Positions 1 to 6,951 of a stretch of DNA of 6,990 nt are shown here, piece by piece. Origin of the DNA: an uncultured Oscillospiraceae bacterium (GTDB lineage Bacteria; Bacillota; Clostridia; Oscillospirales; Oscillospiraceae). The stretch spans positions 26,398-33,387 of the forward strand of contig CAJOFW010000008.1 of the NCBI GenBank assembly GCA_905234005.1. The letters run 5' to 3'. The notes beneath the pieces were generated by a model. The model was given only the letters and a program-made list of their open reading frames with translations. It was not told the DNA's origin and did no database searches. The position numbers were made by a program, and so were the translations under genes. Position 1 is the stretch's first letter. The number at the start of each line of letters is the position of its first letter.

Positions 1-467
1 GGCTGGGGGCAATGCCCGCAGCCGCTCTTCCAGCGGTCGCAGCCGCAGAGCGTAAAATGCGGACAGTGTCCGGTGAAGCTCCAGCAGTCGTGCAGCGTCC
101 AGACGACTCTGACCGGATGCGATTTAATATAGCGGAACAGCATGGGAAGGTTTATGTAGCTGTCATGGAGGTTATGCAGATGCAGGATATCCGGCCTGAG
201 GCTCTCCAGTTTTTTCAGCAGCCGCCGGGTCGAGAACCACGCGAAGCAGCCGTTCAGCCCGGTCAGCCACGCGGCGCGGGTGCTGAGAAACTTGACCGGC
301 ACGCTGCTGATGATGATATCGTTCTCCTGCGCCGGAAGAAGGTTTCGGCTCTTCGGATAGGCGCGAAATGTCCGATATCCCCGCGTCTGCGCCAGACGCG
401 ATATGCCGTAGACGATGCGTCCGGTGCTTCCTACGTTCGCGCCGTTTATGAATACGATGGTTTTCAA
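1..467 (-). CDS. family 4 glycosyltransferase, 5' part (continues beyond the window edge)
   Basis: The frame stays open from a TTG start to the window edge, giving 155 complete codons of a protein that in its family is usually near 400 residues. The N-terminus (M)KTIVFINGANVGSTGRIVYG has the GSTGRI phosphate/nucleotide-site pattern of GT-B enzymes at 13-18. Next comes RPDILHLHNLHDSYINLPML (91-110) and then VVWTLHDCWSFTGHCPHF (121-138), a highly characteristic block of a family 4 subgroup found in capsule and colanic-acid-like clusters. A cysteine-rich stretch follows (C135, C141, C143, C150, C153), also usual for this subgroup. The donor-binding lobe is outside the window. It is probably another sugar-adding step of the same pathway, translated from a TTG with a good GGAGG site. 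Confidence 0.88.
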   Translation of the reverse strand, partial: MKTIVFINGANVGSTGRIVYGISRLAQTRGYRTFRAYPKSRNLLPAQENDIIISSVPVKFLSTRAAWLTGLNGCFAWFSTRRLLKKLESLRPDILHLHNLHDSYINLPMLFRYIKSHPVRVVWTLHDCWSFTGHCPHFTLCGCDRWKSGCGHCPQ

Positions 468-474
468 TACGCTC

Positions 475-479
475 CCTCC
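475..479 (-). promoter_or_regulatory. Shine-Dalgarno site supporting a TTG start
   Basis: GGAGG followed by a 7-nt spacer leads to TTG at 467-465. No ATG or GTG at a suitable distance is in frame, and the homologous-looking protein sequence begins exactly here, so TTG is taken as the initiation codon. Confidence 0.7.
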
Positions 480-504
480 GATCTGCGAGGCTGGATTTGA
501 CGTT

Positions 505-526
505 GATCCCGTTGCGGTCGGGGATC
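505..526. repeat. short perfect inverted repeat in the flippase-glycosyltransferase gap
   Basis: GATCCC at 505-510 and GGGATC at 521-526 form a 6-bp stem around a 10-nt loop. It lies in the middle of the 88-nt gap (468-555), about 40 nt ahead of the next start. There is no following T-run on the minus strand, so it does not look like an intrinsic terminator. It could be a weak mRNA hairpin or chance. No convincing promoter was seen in the gap. Confidence 0.45.
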
Positions 527-555
527 GGCGATATTCTGTTCCGCGGCGATCAGGC

Positions 556-1839
556 TTACCGGATGTTCCTGAAAACCAGGGCCTCCGCGAGCAGGACGGT
601 ATTGCGGCGCATGGATTTGATGAACAGCGGAAATACAAAAACCGTGCTGGCCTGCGTGATCAGGGAGGCGATTGCGGCGCCGACGGCGCCCAGCGTGGGG
701 ATCAGGAAATAATTCAGTATGACGTTGGTGACGGCGGCGCCGGCGTAGATGGGCGTGATATACTTCTGCTGGTTCTCGCTGACGACCCAGGCGTTTCTGG
801 CCACGCCCAGATAGGAAAAGGCGGTATACCAGGTAATGACCTGCAGGGGCAGTACGGCGGGCAGATAAGCCTCTCCGTACAGGATGCGTATGGCCGGCTT
901 CGCGAGAAAAACGAACGCCAGCGAGACGACCACCGACAGATAGAACACGATGCAGTACATCAGACGGTTCTGCTGTTCATAGCGCCGGTAATCGGTTTTG
1001 TGCGATTCCATGATCATGGGTACCATGGAGTCGATGATCGCGGAGAGGACAAACACCCAGGTGTTGCAGAGGGAGACGGCCGTCGAGTAGTAGCCCACGG
1101 ACTCCTCGCCCACCATCTGCTTGAGCATGAATTTGTCGGTGTTGCCGTAGATGGAGACCATCAGTCCCGCGAGGATGAAGTGCACGCCCATTTTCAGAAG
1201 GCGCTCCGCCTGCCGCCGGGAGAAGCCCATCGACGGCCCCCCGCACTTTTTGTAGAAGACAAGGAGCAGCACGGTGACCGCGAGATAGTCGACTGCCGTG
1301 GCCAGCGCGAACCACTGCACCGACCGCCCCTGCACCAGAAGCAGCACCCTGTACGCGGAGGTGATGATATAGGCCACGGTGGACGTGATGGCTGTGTACT
1401 TCGACAGCAGATGCGCCTGAAACCAGTAGTTGAGGGTTTCAAAAACGCGGAAGAACAGGCCGATCGTACACAGCGCCGTCACGAGGACCGTCAGCGGCTC
1501 CGAGCCATCCGCAAGACTGACGATGCCGTAGATCATCAGGGCGGACAGCAGGCTCGCCGCCATCTGCAGAACAAGGGTGGTTCCGAGCGTTTCACCCTCG
1601 TTCTCCGGCTCGTCGATCAGCGCCTTGACGAGTATGGAGTTGATGCCGAGCGTGCAGACCGCGTAGAAGAAGGTGGTATAGGCGAGGGCGTAGTTCACGA
1701 GGCCGAAGTTGCCCGGCCCGAGATACCGCGCCGTCAGCAGTGAGACGACAAACGCGCAGACCATCTGAACGACCCGGCCGACAATGAGCCAGCCGGCGTT
1801 CTTGACCGCCTTATGCTTCAACAGGTTCGGGAGCTTCAT
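556..1839 (-). CDS. wzx: Wzx-type polysaccharide flippase (MOP/PST family)
   Basis: A 427-residue integral membrane protein, the usual length for PST flippases. It should move the lipid-linked repeat unit from the inner to the outer face of the cytoplasmic membrane. The N-terminal pattern NAGWLIVGRVVQMV (14-27) then LLTARYLGPGNFGLVNYA (34-51) is typical of the family. So are YGNTDKFMLKQMVGEESVGYYSTA (231-254), the helix around YLGVARNAWVVSENQQKY (343-360), and the C-terminal NVILNYFLIPTLGAVGAAIA (372-391). About 12 or more hydrophobic segments run along the length. ATG at 1839 is preferred because of a perfect AGGAGG 7 nt upstream. The first 29 nt overlap the acetyltransferase gene, so translation is probably coupled. 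Specificity for the glycan cannot be deduced. An 88-nt gap follows before the next glycosyltransferase. Confidence 0.93.
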   Translation of the reverse strand: MKLPNLLKHKAVKNAGWLIVGRVVQMVCAFVVSLLTARYLGPGNFGLVNYALAYTTFFYAVCTLGINSILVKALIDEPENEGETLGTTLVLQMAASLLSALMIYGIVSLADGSEPLTVLVTALCTIGLFFRVFETLNYWFQAHLLSKYTAITSTVAYIITSAYRVLLLVQGRSVQWFALATAVDYLAVTVLLLVFYKKCGGPSMGFSRRQAERLLKMGVHFILAGLMVSIYGNTDKFMLKQMVGEESVGYYSTAVSLCNTWVFVLSAIIDSMVPMIMESHKTDYRRYEQQNRLMYCIVFYLSVVVSLAFVFLAKPAIRILYGEAYLPAVLPLQVITWYTAFSYLGVARNAWVVSENQQKYITPIYAGAAVTNVILNYFLIPTLGAVGAAIASLITQASTVFVFPLFIKSMRRNTVLLAEALVFRNIR

Positions 1840-2362
1840 CCGCAAGCCTCCTGATTATTTTTGCCGGAACGCCGCCGGCCAGGGTATCGGCGGGGATATC
1901 GCGCGCCACGCAGGCGCACGAGGCGATCACGCACCCGTCCCCGATGGTCGTGTTGCCGAGTATCGTCGCCCGGCTTCCGATCCAGCATCCGTTCCCGACG
2001 GTTATTTCGTAGATCTCGCCCGGGCCGGCCCGGCGGTCGCTGCCGCCGATCGCGTGACCGCCCGTCAGAAACGAGACGTCCGGGGCGATGTCGCAGTTGT
2101 TTCCGATGCGGACGATCCCGTTGCCGTGTATGGTAAAGCCCCGGTTGATCCAGCAGTTATCCCCGATGTCGGCCTGCGCGATGAAATAGACGGGGCTGAC
2201 GATCGTGGTGCCGGTCCCGATGCGGTGACCCATCGAGCGCAGTATGGCGCATTTTATGCGGCTTGCGGTTCCGCCCATCCCGACGAAGACGTGGTTTATC
2301 AGAAATGTGCCGAAGCGCTTATATGTACCAAACAGGTGCAGTTTTTTAAGAATCCCGATCAT
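1811..2362 (-). CDS. hexapeptide-repeat (left-handed beta-helix) acetyltransferase
   Basis: A 183-residue protein of the LacA/NodL/CysE-like acyltransferase fold, predicted to move an acetyl group from acetyl-CoA to a sugar hydroxyl or amine of the repeat unit. Hexapeptide coils are visible at IGDNCWINRGFTIHG (66-80), VRIGNNCDIAPDVSFLTG (84-101) and ITVGNGCWIGSRATILGN (120-137), then TTIGDGCVIASCACVARDIP (138-157). The likely catalytic histidine is H103 in TGGHAIG, and the C-terminal AGGVPAKIIRRL (162-173) is the usual acetyl-CoA-side signature. An N-terminal helical cap (about 1-45) has some hydrophobic character (TFLINHVFVGMG). ATG at 2362 is chosen because GGTGG lies 7 nt upstream; ATG at 2377 would add five residues but has no room for a binding site. 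It overlaps the genes on both sides (17 and 29 nt), implying coupled translation. The acceptor is unknown; serine acetyltransferase is unlikely in this context. Confidence 0.9.
   Translation of the reverse strand: MIGILKKLHLFGTYKRFGTFLINHVFVGMGGTASRIKCAILRSMGHRIGTGTTIVSPVYFIAQADIGDNCWINRGFTIHGNGIVRIGNNCDIAPDVSFLTGGHAIGGSDRRAGPGEIYEITVGNGCWIGSRATILGNTTIGDGCVIASCACVARDIPADTLAGGVPAKIIRRLADEAPEPVEA
1847..1852 (-). promoter_or_regulatory. Shine-Dalgarno site of the flippase, inside the acetyltransferase gene
   Basis: AGGAGG sits 7 nt before ATG at 1839 and doubles as two Arg codons (R171-R172) of the acetyltransferase. It excludes the alternative in-frame TTG at 1845, which would be only 1 nt from the site. 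Confidence 0.75.
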
Positions 2363-3524
2363 TGTGATACCACCCATCCTGTATCATCGGAGCGGGGCTG
2401 CACGGCCCATCCCGGAAAAGTGTGCTGCTGCCGTTTGCGCTGAGATCCTCATACAGCGCGACCAGCCGTTCCGCCGCGATCTCCGCGTTCCATTCGCCGA
2501 TAATGCTCTCATACGCCGCCTTGCCGACCCTCTCGCGCAAATCGCGATCCCGGACAAGCCCGGCGACGATTTCGGAAAGCTGCGACACATCCCCGTCGCG
2601 ATAGATAAAGCCGTTTTCGCCGTCCCGGATCAGAAACGGAACCGAGCCGATCGCGTGGCTGGCCACGACCGCGCAGGCGCTGTTCATGGATTCGTTCAAA
2701 ACCGCGCCCCAGCCCTCCCGGCGGTCGCTGGTAAAGAGGAAGATATCGGCTCCCTCCATGTGGGCGCGAACCTCAGCCGGCGTCATCGCGCCGGGCATCT
2801 CCACGCAGTCGGAAAGTCCCTTTTCCCGGATCATGGCCCGCAGCTCGTCCTCCATCTCCCCGGTTCCGATGAGCCGGAGCGTGAAGGGAAGCTGCCGGGC
2901 CTTCAGATATTCCGCGGCCGCGACCGCGTAGTCCGGGTGCTTCCAGTCCAGATGGCGGCCCGCCCAGAGGATGGTGACGACCGGGTTCGACCGCTTCCGC
3001 GCAAACAGCGCCGACAGCTCGTACCTCTTCGCCTCGGGGAAATAGCCCCACCGGTAGCTCTTGCCGACGTAGGAGCGGGTGACCGCCGCGTCCGCCGCCG
3101 TAAAGGCGCTGGCGCAGAGCATATAATCATTCCGAAAGCGGTTGAAGCGGAAATAATTCTTCACGAACCGCAGGGGGATCTGCCATTTCGGACAGCCGTT
3201 TTTGTAGAAGCGCTCGCTGTAACGGAAGACAAATTTCCCCGCCCGGTGCCGGGGCGCGACCCAGGCGTCCGGCGCGTCTCCCATGATGGCGATATCCGCC
3301 TCCAGAAGGATTTTCCCGCACCGCTCGCGGACAGCGTCCGACTCGTACGCGGGCAGGACATACGGCGGCCGGTTCTCCGCGCTCCAGCCCATGTTCTTCC
3401 GTTCGGCCTCCATGGGCACGGTCTCGATGAAGTGATAGTCCGTGTCCGCCCGACGGAACATCGCGTCGGAAAAGCTGGACTGGTGGTGATTGAAATAGTT
3501 GGAGACAAAAACGACTTTGATCAT
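2346..3524 (-). CDS. family 4 (GT-B) glycosyltransferase
   Basis: The 392-residue retaining-type GT-B enzyme is expected to add a sugar to the lipid-linked unit in the cytoplasm. It opens with MIKVVFVSNYFNHHQ (1-15), a familiar start in this family. The acceptor lobe runs to about 180. The donor lobe starts at TILWAGRHLDWKHPDYAV (184-201), continues with LRLIGTGEMEDELRAMI (216-232) and VEMPGAM (241-247), and carries the E-x7-E signature EGWGAVLNE (E270, E278) followed by ACAVVASHAIGSVPFLI and DGENGFIY (301-308), all standard family 4 donor-site elements. The reading frame is open upstream to about 3656, but no good start or Shine-Dalgarno site lies there, so ATG at 3524 is chosen. The last 30 or so residues (from about 362) are a polar tail of no recognised domain, and its coding sequence overlaps the next gene by 17 nt. 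Confidence 0.92.
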   Translation of the reverse strand: MIKVVFVSNYFNHHQSSFSDAMFRRADTDYHFIETVPMEAERKNMGWSAENRPPYVLPAYESDAVRERCGKILLEADIAIMGDAPDAWVAPRHRAGKFVFRYSERFYKNGCPKWQIPLRFVKNYFRFNRFRNDYMLCASAFTAADAAVTRSYVGKSYRWGYFPEAKRYELSALFARKRSNPVVTILWAGRHLDWKHPDYAVAAAEYLKARQLPFTLRLIGTGEMEDELRAMIREKGLSDCVEMPGAMTPAEVRAHMEGADIFLFTSDRREGWGAVLNESMNSACAVVASHAIGSVPFLIRDGENGFIYRDGDVSQLSEIVAGLVRDRDLRERVGKAAYESIIGEWNAEIAAERLVALYEDLSANGSSTLFRDGPCSPAPMIQDGWYHNDRDS

Positions 3525-3588
3525 CTCAATATCATTCCTTATCTTTCCTTCCCGAAGGCCGCCGCGTCTCACGGAAGCCGGCTTGGGG
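3525..3588 (-). other. 64-nt intergenic gap with small inverted repeats
   Basis: This is one of the two real gaps between genes in the block. On the minus strand it contains the 10-nt palindrome AAGCCGGCTT just after the polymerase stop. The upstream AGCCG spanning the stop codon region can also pair with CGGCT. Further down, CCTTC-GG-GAAGG could fold weakly. No run of T follows any of these, so they are not convincing intrinsic terminators. The purine-rich end AAGGAA serves as a weak ribosome binding site for the next gene, about 11 nt from its ATG. No -35/-10 pair was recognised. Confidence 0.5.
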
Positions 3589-4809
3589 CTACGGCTCCCA
3601 GGCGAGAGGGTTCTCAAGCAGATTGTTTGTGTCCCGGTTGTGTCCGTTGACCGCACCCATCACGAAAAGCGGGAGGTAAAAAACGTAAGGGTTTGCCTCT
3701 ATCACCGGCTCCACCATGAACGACAGCATCATCCCGCCCAGAAGCGAGATGAAGACGGAGGTGTCCTCTCCGTTCAGCCTGCCGAGCCTGCAGAATTCCC
3801 TGGTGTCGAGCGCGGAGAGGAGCGTGAAAAGTATCAGAAAAATAAAGGGGAAAAAACCCGTGCGGCGGAAGGTGTCAAGCCACAAATTATGAACAAAGGG
3901 CTTGTTATCGTAGAGAACCGCCTTTGTTCCGCCGAAGGGATACTTCCAGGCCTCGCCGAAGATGAAGCTGATCCAGATGGTTGTTCTGTCCTGCTTGCCG
4001 CTGCTTACCCGGTTCATCAGACTGCTGTTCATGATGGTGTCCCGCAGGCCGCCGATGTTGGTCAGAAAGGCGACGGCGGCTGCCAGTACAAAGGAGGCAA
4101 GGATGATATAGACCGTGCGTTTTTTCCGGAACGGGATGTCCCTGTCTATCGTGACCAGAAGCACATTCAGGGATAAAACCAGCGCGCAGGCGAGAATCAG
4201 TGTCCGGTTCTGGTAGATCATGGAGGCATACAGCGCCATGGCGACCGAGACCACCGACAGGAGTTTAATGGCCTTTCGCTTTGAAAAGAAAATCAAACCG
4301 ATCGACATCATGGTAAAGGGGGTGTAATAGAGGGAGGCCGTCGTGACGGAGATCGTTCGCCCCTGCCAGAAATCGTAGGCAAGCCGGAAGTTGTTGTTCA
4401 GGTTCGCGCCGAATACGCGGATGCCCGCAAAGAGATTCAGCATACCGTGCAAAAAAAAGCCGAACGCGATGAGGGTTGAAAAATCGGTGACGGAGATGTC
4501 CCGGTTTCTCAGGCGCAGGGTGTAGGCGAGAACATAGTTCCCCCAGGGCGCCAGGGCGAATTTGATGACGGTGTCGACGGTCAGGCCCTCGTAGAAGGCC
4601 ACGCTGCCGAAGTAGAAGCAGGAAAACAGAATCAGAATGCCGGCGCTGCGGTCAAACCGAAGCTCCGGTGCGCGCAGGAAAAAAAACACAATGAGTATCA
4701 GCGCTATCAGGATGCCCGACATATCGGCAAAATCAATGGCAAACAGGAAGAGCAGAAGCAGGATAATCTGATCCGTATATATCCTGATTCCTTCGCTGTC
4801 CACTATCAT
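3589..4809 (-). CDS. wzy: Wzy-type polysaccharide polymerase / O-antigen ligase-like membrane protein
   Basis: A 406-residue, strongly hydrophobic protein with about 11-12 candidate membrane segments (roughly 14-28, 32-46, 56-72, 83-98, 110-132, 157-175, 181-199, 202-220, 232-250, 319-334, 351-367 and 374-388). Between segments 9 and 10 lies a long polar stretch (about 251-318) with FVHNLWLDTFRRTGF (305-319). A His-Asn followed by Leu-Asp and Arg-x-Gly is characteristic of the large outer loop of the Wzy/ligase superfamily, as is an Arg at the start of a helix in QNRTLILA (200-207). The expected role is joining flipped repeat units at the outer membrane face. Its start is coupled to the upstream gene by ATGA, with GGAG 8 nt before the ATG. 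A polymerase is preferred over a ligase because a flippase and several glycosyltransferases are in the same operon, but a surface-polymer ligase cannot be excluded. Confidence 0.82.
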   Translation of the reverse strand: MIVDSEGIRIYTDQIILLLLFLFAIDFADMSGILIALILIVFFFLRAPELRFDRSAGILILFSCFYFGSVAFYEGLTVDTVIKFALAPWGNYVLAYTLRLRNRDISVTDFSTLIAFGFFLHGMLNLFAGIRVFGANLNNNFRLAYDFWQGRTISVTTASLYYTPFTMMSIGLIFFSKRKAIKLLSVVSVAMALYASMIYQNRTLILACALVLSLNVLLVTIDRDIPFRKKRTVYIILASFVLAAAVAFLTNIGGLRDTIMNSSLMNRVSSGKQDRTTIWISFIFGEAWKYPFGGTKAVLYDNKPFVHNLWLDTFRRTGFFPFIFLILFTLLSALDTREFCRLGRLNGEDTSVFISLLGGMMLSFMVEPVIEANPYVFYLPLFVMGAVNGHNRDTNNLLENPLAWEP

Positions 4810-6107
4810 TTGCCCGTCTCCGCCGCGTCGGTCTGCGCGGCGTCAATCGCCTCCTGCAGCCATCCGCGCACCCTTTTTGGGTAGATGGTCGCGTCGTGGT
4901 TTCGGGCCGCGAGAGCGCGGGCGTTTCGGACGATCTCCCCGCGCAGGGCGGCGTCGGTCAGTATCTCCCGAAGGCCGGAGCGGAGATCCTCGGGCCGCGT
5001 GATTACATAGGCAGCCCGGTGCTCACGGAGGTAGTCGATGGAGGCGATGCCCTCCGGGCCGTAGGCGATGAGACACGGCCCATTCAGGAGCGCATCCGCG
5101 ATCTTGGTGGATACGGAGTACTTCACCATCTTCTGCGTGGTCTCGTTGAACGCCTCGGTATGGATGATCGCGACGCATTCGTCCATTTTCGGGCCGACCT
5201 CCGCGGGCGGGATCTCGCCGCGGAAGCGGACGCCGTTTTCCTCGGTCAGACCGCGCAGATTCTCGGGGTTCTTCTCGGCGGAGTAGACGTCGATCCCGTC
5301 GAAACCGTCGAGACCGATATCCCGCACGGCCCTGCCGATCTCAATCAGCGGCTCACGGCGGAGATAACCGAGATTGCCGAAATAGGCGACCTTACCGCCT
5401 TCGACCGCCGGCCGGGACTCGCGCCGCTTTGCGTTTGTGTGGAGCGTGTAGCAGGGCTTTCCGAACTGCTCGTGATACGCCTCGCTGAGGGAATCGGATA
5501 TGGTGAGGACGCAGTACGCCTTCTCCATCACCCGCCGCACGGATTTCATGTAGGCCCGGTGCTCGAGCCGCCCCAGGGCGGAGTCTTCGTTTACGTTGTA
5601 GAATATGTAATCATCCACACAGCAGACGACCATCGGCTTTTGCAGATAGTCCCGGATGGTCAGCGCCATATCGAACATGAAGGCATAGTCCCCCGCCAGG
5701 AAGAAGATGACCTCCGGGTCAAAGCGCCCGAGCCAGTCCCGTAAAGCCCGCGTATTCCAGTGGGACAGCGCCCAGATGGAGTTGCGGAGCGCAAAGACGA
5801 TGGAATTCCTTTTTCTGCCGTACTGCCGGATCGCCTCCACGGCGCCCTTCGCCTCGATGACCGTCTCCTCGACGCTCCCGTCGAGGGTGAGCTCCGTGCC
5901 GACCCTCTTCCCGAACACCGATTTCAGGGCGTCGCGGTCGGTGACGCGGAAGAACGACCGGCACACGGACGCGTTTTTCGGCTCCTTCTCCTGGATATAG
6001 AACTCGGCGACCTCGTCCGGGGAGAAGTCCTGGAAGTAGGAGAGCAGCGTCTTTCCCATGTTGTTGGTCTCGCTGATGACATTGTGGCTGATGATCAATA
6101 CGCGCAT
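4806..6107 (-). CDS. GT-B type glycosyltransferase, divergent family 4-like
   Basis: A 433-residue soluble protein. The N-terminal Rossmann-like half opens with MRVLIISHNV (1-10), then NNMGKTLL (15-22). A second motif, CCVDDYIFYN (162-171), is followed by VLTISDSLSEAY (200-211), a common GT-B linker pattern. The C-terminal half begins at KVAYFGNLGYLRREPLIEIG (239-258) and carries VSTKIADALLNG (332-343) and IAYGPEGIASIDYL (347-360), which correspond to the donor-binding lobe of family 4 enzymes. I do not see a clean E-x7-E motif, so the family assignment is by architecture. A TTG at 6131 would add eight residues, but ATG at 6107 is preferred: GAGG lies 8 nt upstream and the family-typical start begins there. 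Its stop overlaps the next ATG by 4 nt (ATGA). It probably adds one sugar of the repeat unit; the substrate is unknown. Confidence 0.85.
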   Translation of the reverse strand: MRVLIISHNVISETNNMGKTLLSYFQDFSPDEVAEFYIQEKEPKNASVCRSFFRVTDRDALKSVFGKRVGTELTLDGSVEETVIEAKGAVEAIRQYGRKRNSIVFALRNSIWALSHWNTRALRDWLGRFDPEVIFFLAGDYAFMFDMALTIRDYLQKPMVVCCVDDYIFYNVNEDSALGRLEHRAYMKSVRRVMEKAYCVLTISDSLSEAYHEQFGKPCYTLHTNAKRRESRPAVEGGKVAYFGNLGYLRREPLIEIGRAVRDIGLDGFDGIDVYSAEKNPENLRGLTEENGVRFRGEIPPAEVGPKMDECVAIIHTEAFNETTQKMVKYSVSTKIADALLNGPCLIAYGPEGIASIDYLREHRAAYVITRPEDLRSGLREILTDAALRGEIVRNARALAARNHDATIYPKRVRGWLQEAIDAAQTDAAETGK

Positions 6108-6117
6108 TTCGACCGCC

Positions 6118-6945
6118 TCATTTTCGGACAAAAATCTGGAACATCGCGGTTCTCAGCCCGTTCGGGGCCAGGGAGGAGCCGGCTCGGAGCACCGTGTTTC
6201 CGATATACCGCGCCGTGGAGATGAAGCCCGAATCGCGCATATACCGGAACAGGTCTCTCTGACTTTTGGCGTATTTCCACCCAGACCGCCGCTTATACAG
6301 GTCGGAGCCTGCCCGCATCCACAGCAGCGGCTCCTGCAGGTTGCAGCCGACCGCGCCGGACTGGAGCATCCGCACCCAGAGGTAATAGTCCTCCAGCAGA
6401 TAGAAGTCCTGATACCCGCCCGCGGCCTCGACAGCCTGCTTTCTGTACATCACGCAGGGATGGTTGAAGGGGTTGCGCTTTTTGGCGAATTCCAGTATTT
6501 CCGGCATGGTCTCCGGGGGGACGCGGCGCGATTGGATATTCTCGACGGAGTCGGTAAACTCCTCCACGATGCCGCTCGCGATGGACAGCTCCGGAATGCG
6601 TCCGAACAGCGCAAGCTGCTTTTCGCAGCGGTCGGGCCTGCTGATATCGTCCGAGTCCATTCTGGCGACCAGCTCGTTTTTACAGGCGCGCAGACCGATG
6701 TTCAGCGCGTTGCCAAGCCCGCCGTTTTTCTCCAGGCGGATTGGGTGGAGCGTCTCCGGGTGCGCCGCGAGCATATCGTCGATCACGGCGTCCAGCTCCG
6801 GAGTCAGCGGCCCGTCGCAGACGAGGACGAAATCGTCCGTCACGGCGGTCTGGTCGAAGATGCTCCGCATGGCCTCGGACAGGAATTCCGCTTTTTCCTT
6901 GAAATAGACCGACATCAAAACCGAATAGTTCATTTCGGCTGCCAT
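6118..6945 (-). CDS. family 2 (GT-A) glycosyltransferase
   Basis: The 275-residue protein is predicted to transfer a sugar from a nucleotide donor to a growing lipid-linked oligosaccharide on the cytoplasmic face of the membrane. Visible GT-A landmarks, in order, are the N-terminal strand YSVLMSVYFKE (7-17), the nucleotide-contacting VCDGP (42-46), NGGLGNALNIGL (74-85), the metal/donor-binding MDSDD (96-100) and the candidate catalytic-base motif LLEDYYLW with E185-D186. The order and length match the AmsE-like subgroup of family 2 enzymes from exopolysaccharide clusters. There is no obvious membrane helix; the C-terminal 60 residues are basic and could lie on the membrane. The start ATG has a near-perfect Shine-Dalgarno site 6 nt upstream. 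It ends 10 nt before the next glycosyltransferase, so the two are probably co-transcribed. The fold is secure; the donor and acceptor sugars cannot be read from sequence. Confidence 0.93.
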   Translation of the reverse strand: MAAEMNYSVLMSVYFKEKAEFLSEAMRSIFDQTAVTDDFVLVCDGPLTPELDAVIDDMLAAHPETLHPIRLEKNGGLGNALNIGLRACKNELVARMDSDDISRPDRCEKQLALFGRIPELSIASGIVEEFTDSVENIQSRRVPPETMPEILEFAKKRNPFNHPCVMYRKQAVEAAGGYQDFYLLEDYYLWVRMLQSGAVGCNLQEPLLWMRAGSDLYKRRSGWKYAKSQRDLFRYMRDSGFISTARYIGNTVLRAGSSLAPNGLRTAMFQIFVRK

Positions 6946-6951
6946 AGCCCT

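Noticed and set aside
415..1743. 442-codon open frame on the plus strand opposite the flippase
   Set aside because: Highly charged, low-complexity translation (many Arg, Asp, Gly, His, Gln) without recognisable motifs. The flippase on the other strand has clear membrane topology and a ribosome binding site.
1784..2443. 219-codon plus-strand open frame opposite the acetyltransferase
   Set aside because: The minus strand carries unmistakable hexapeptide repeats. The plus-strand product shows no structure beyond Ala/Asp/Pro bias.
2244..3650. 468-codon open frame on the plus strand opposite the family 4 glycosyltransferase
   Set aside because: The translation is rich in Arg, Pro, His and Ala with no domain pattern, and it mirrors a well-supported minus-strand gene. 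Long antisense frames of this kind are expected in GC-rich coding DNA.
4896..5744. 282-codon plus-strand open frame opposite the divergent glycosyltransferase
   Set aside because: No motif or convincing ribosome binding site. It is explained as the shadow of the minus-strand gene.
6107..6131. Eight-residue N-terminal extension of the divergent glycosyltransferase from TTG at 6131
   Set aside because: It would overlap the preceding gene, lacks a well-placed ribosome site, and adds MSENEAVE ahead of the natural family start MRVLIISHN, which has its own GAGG site.
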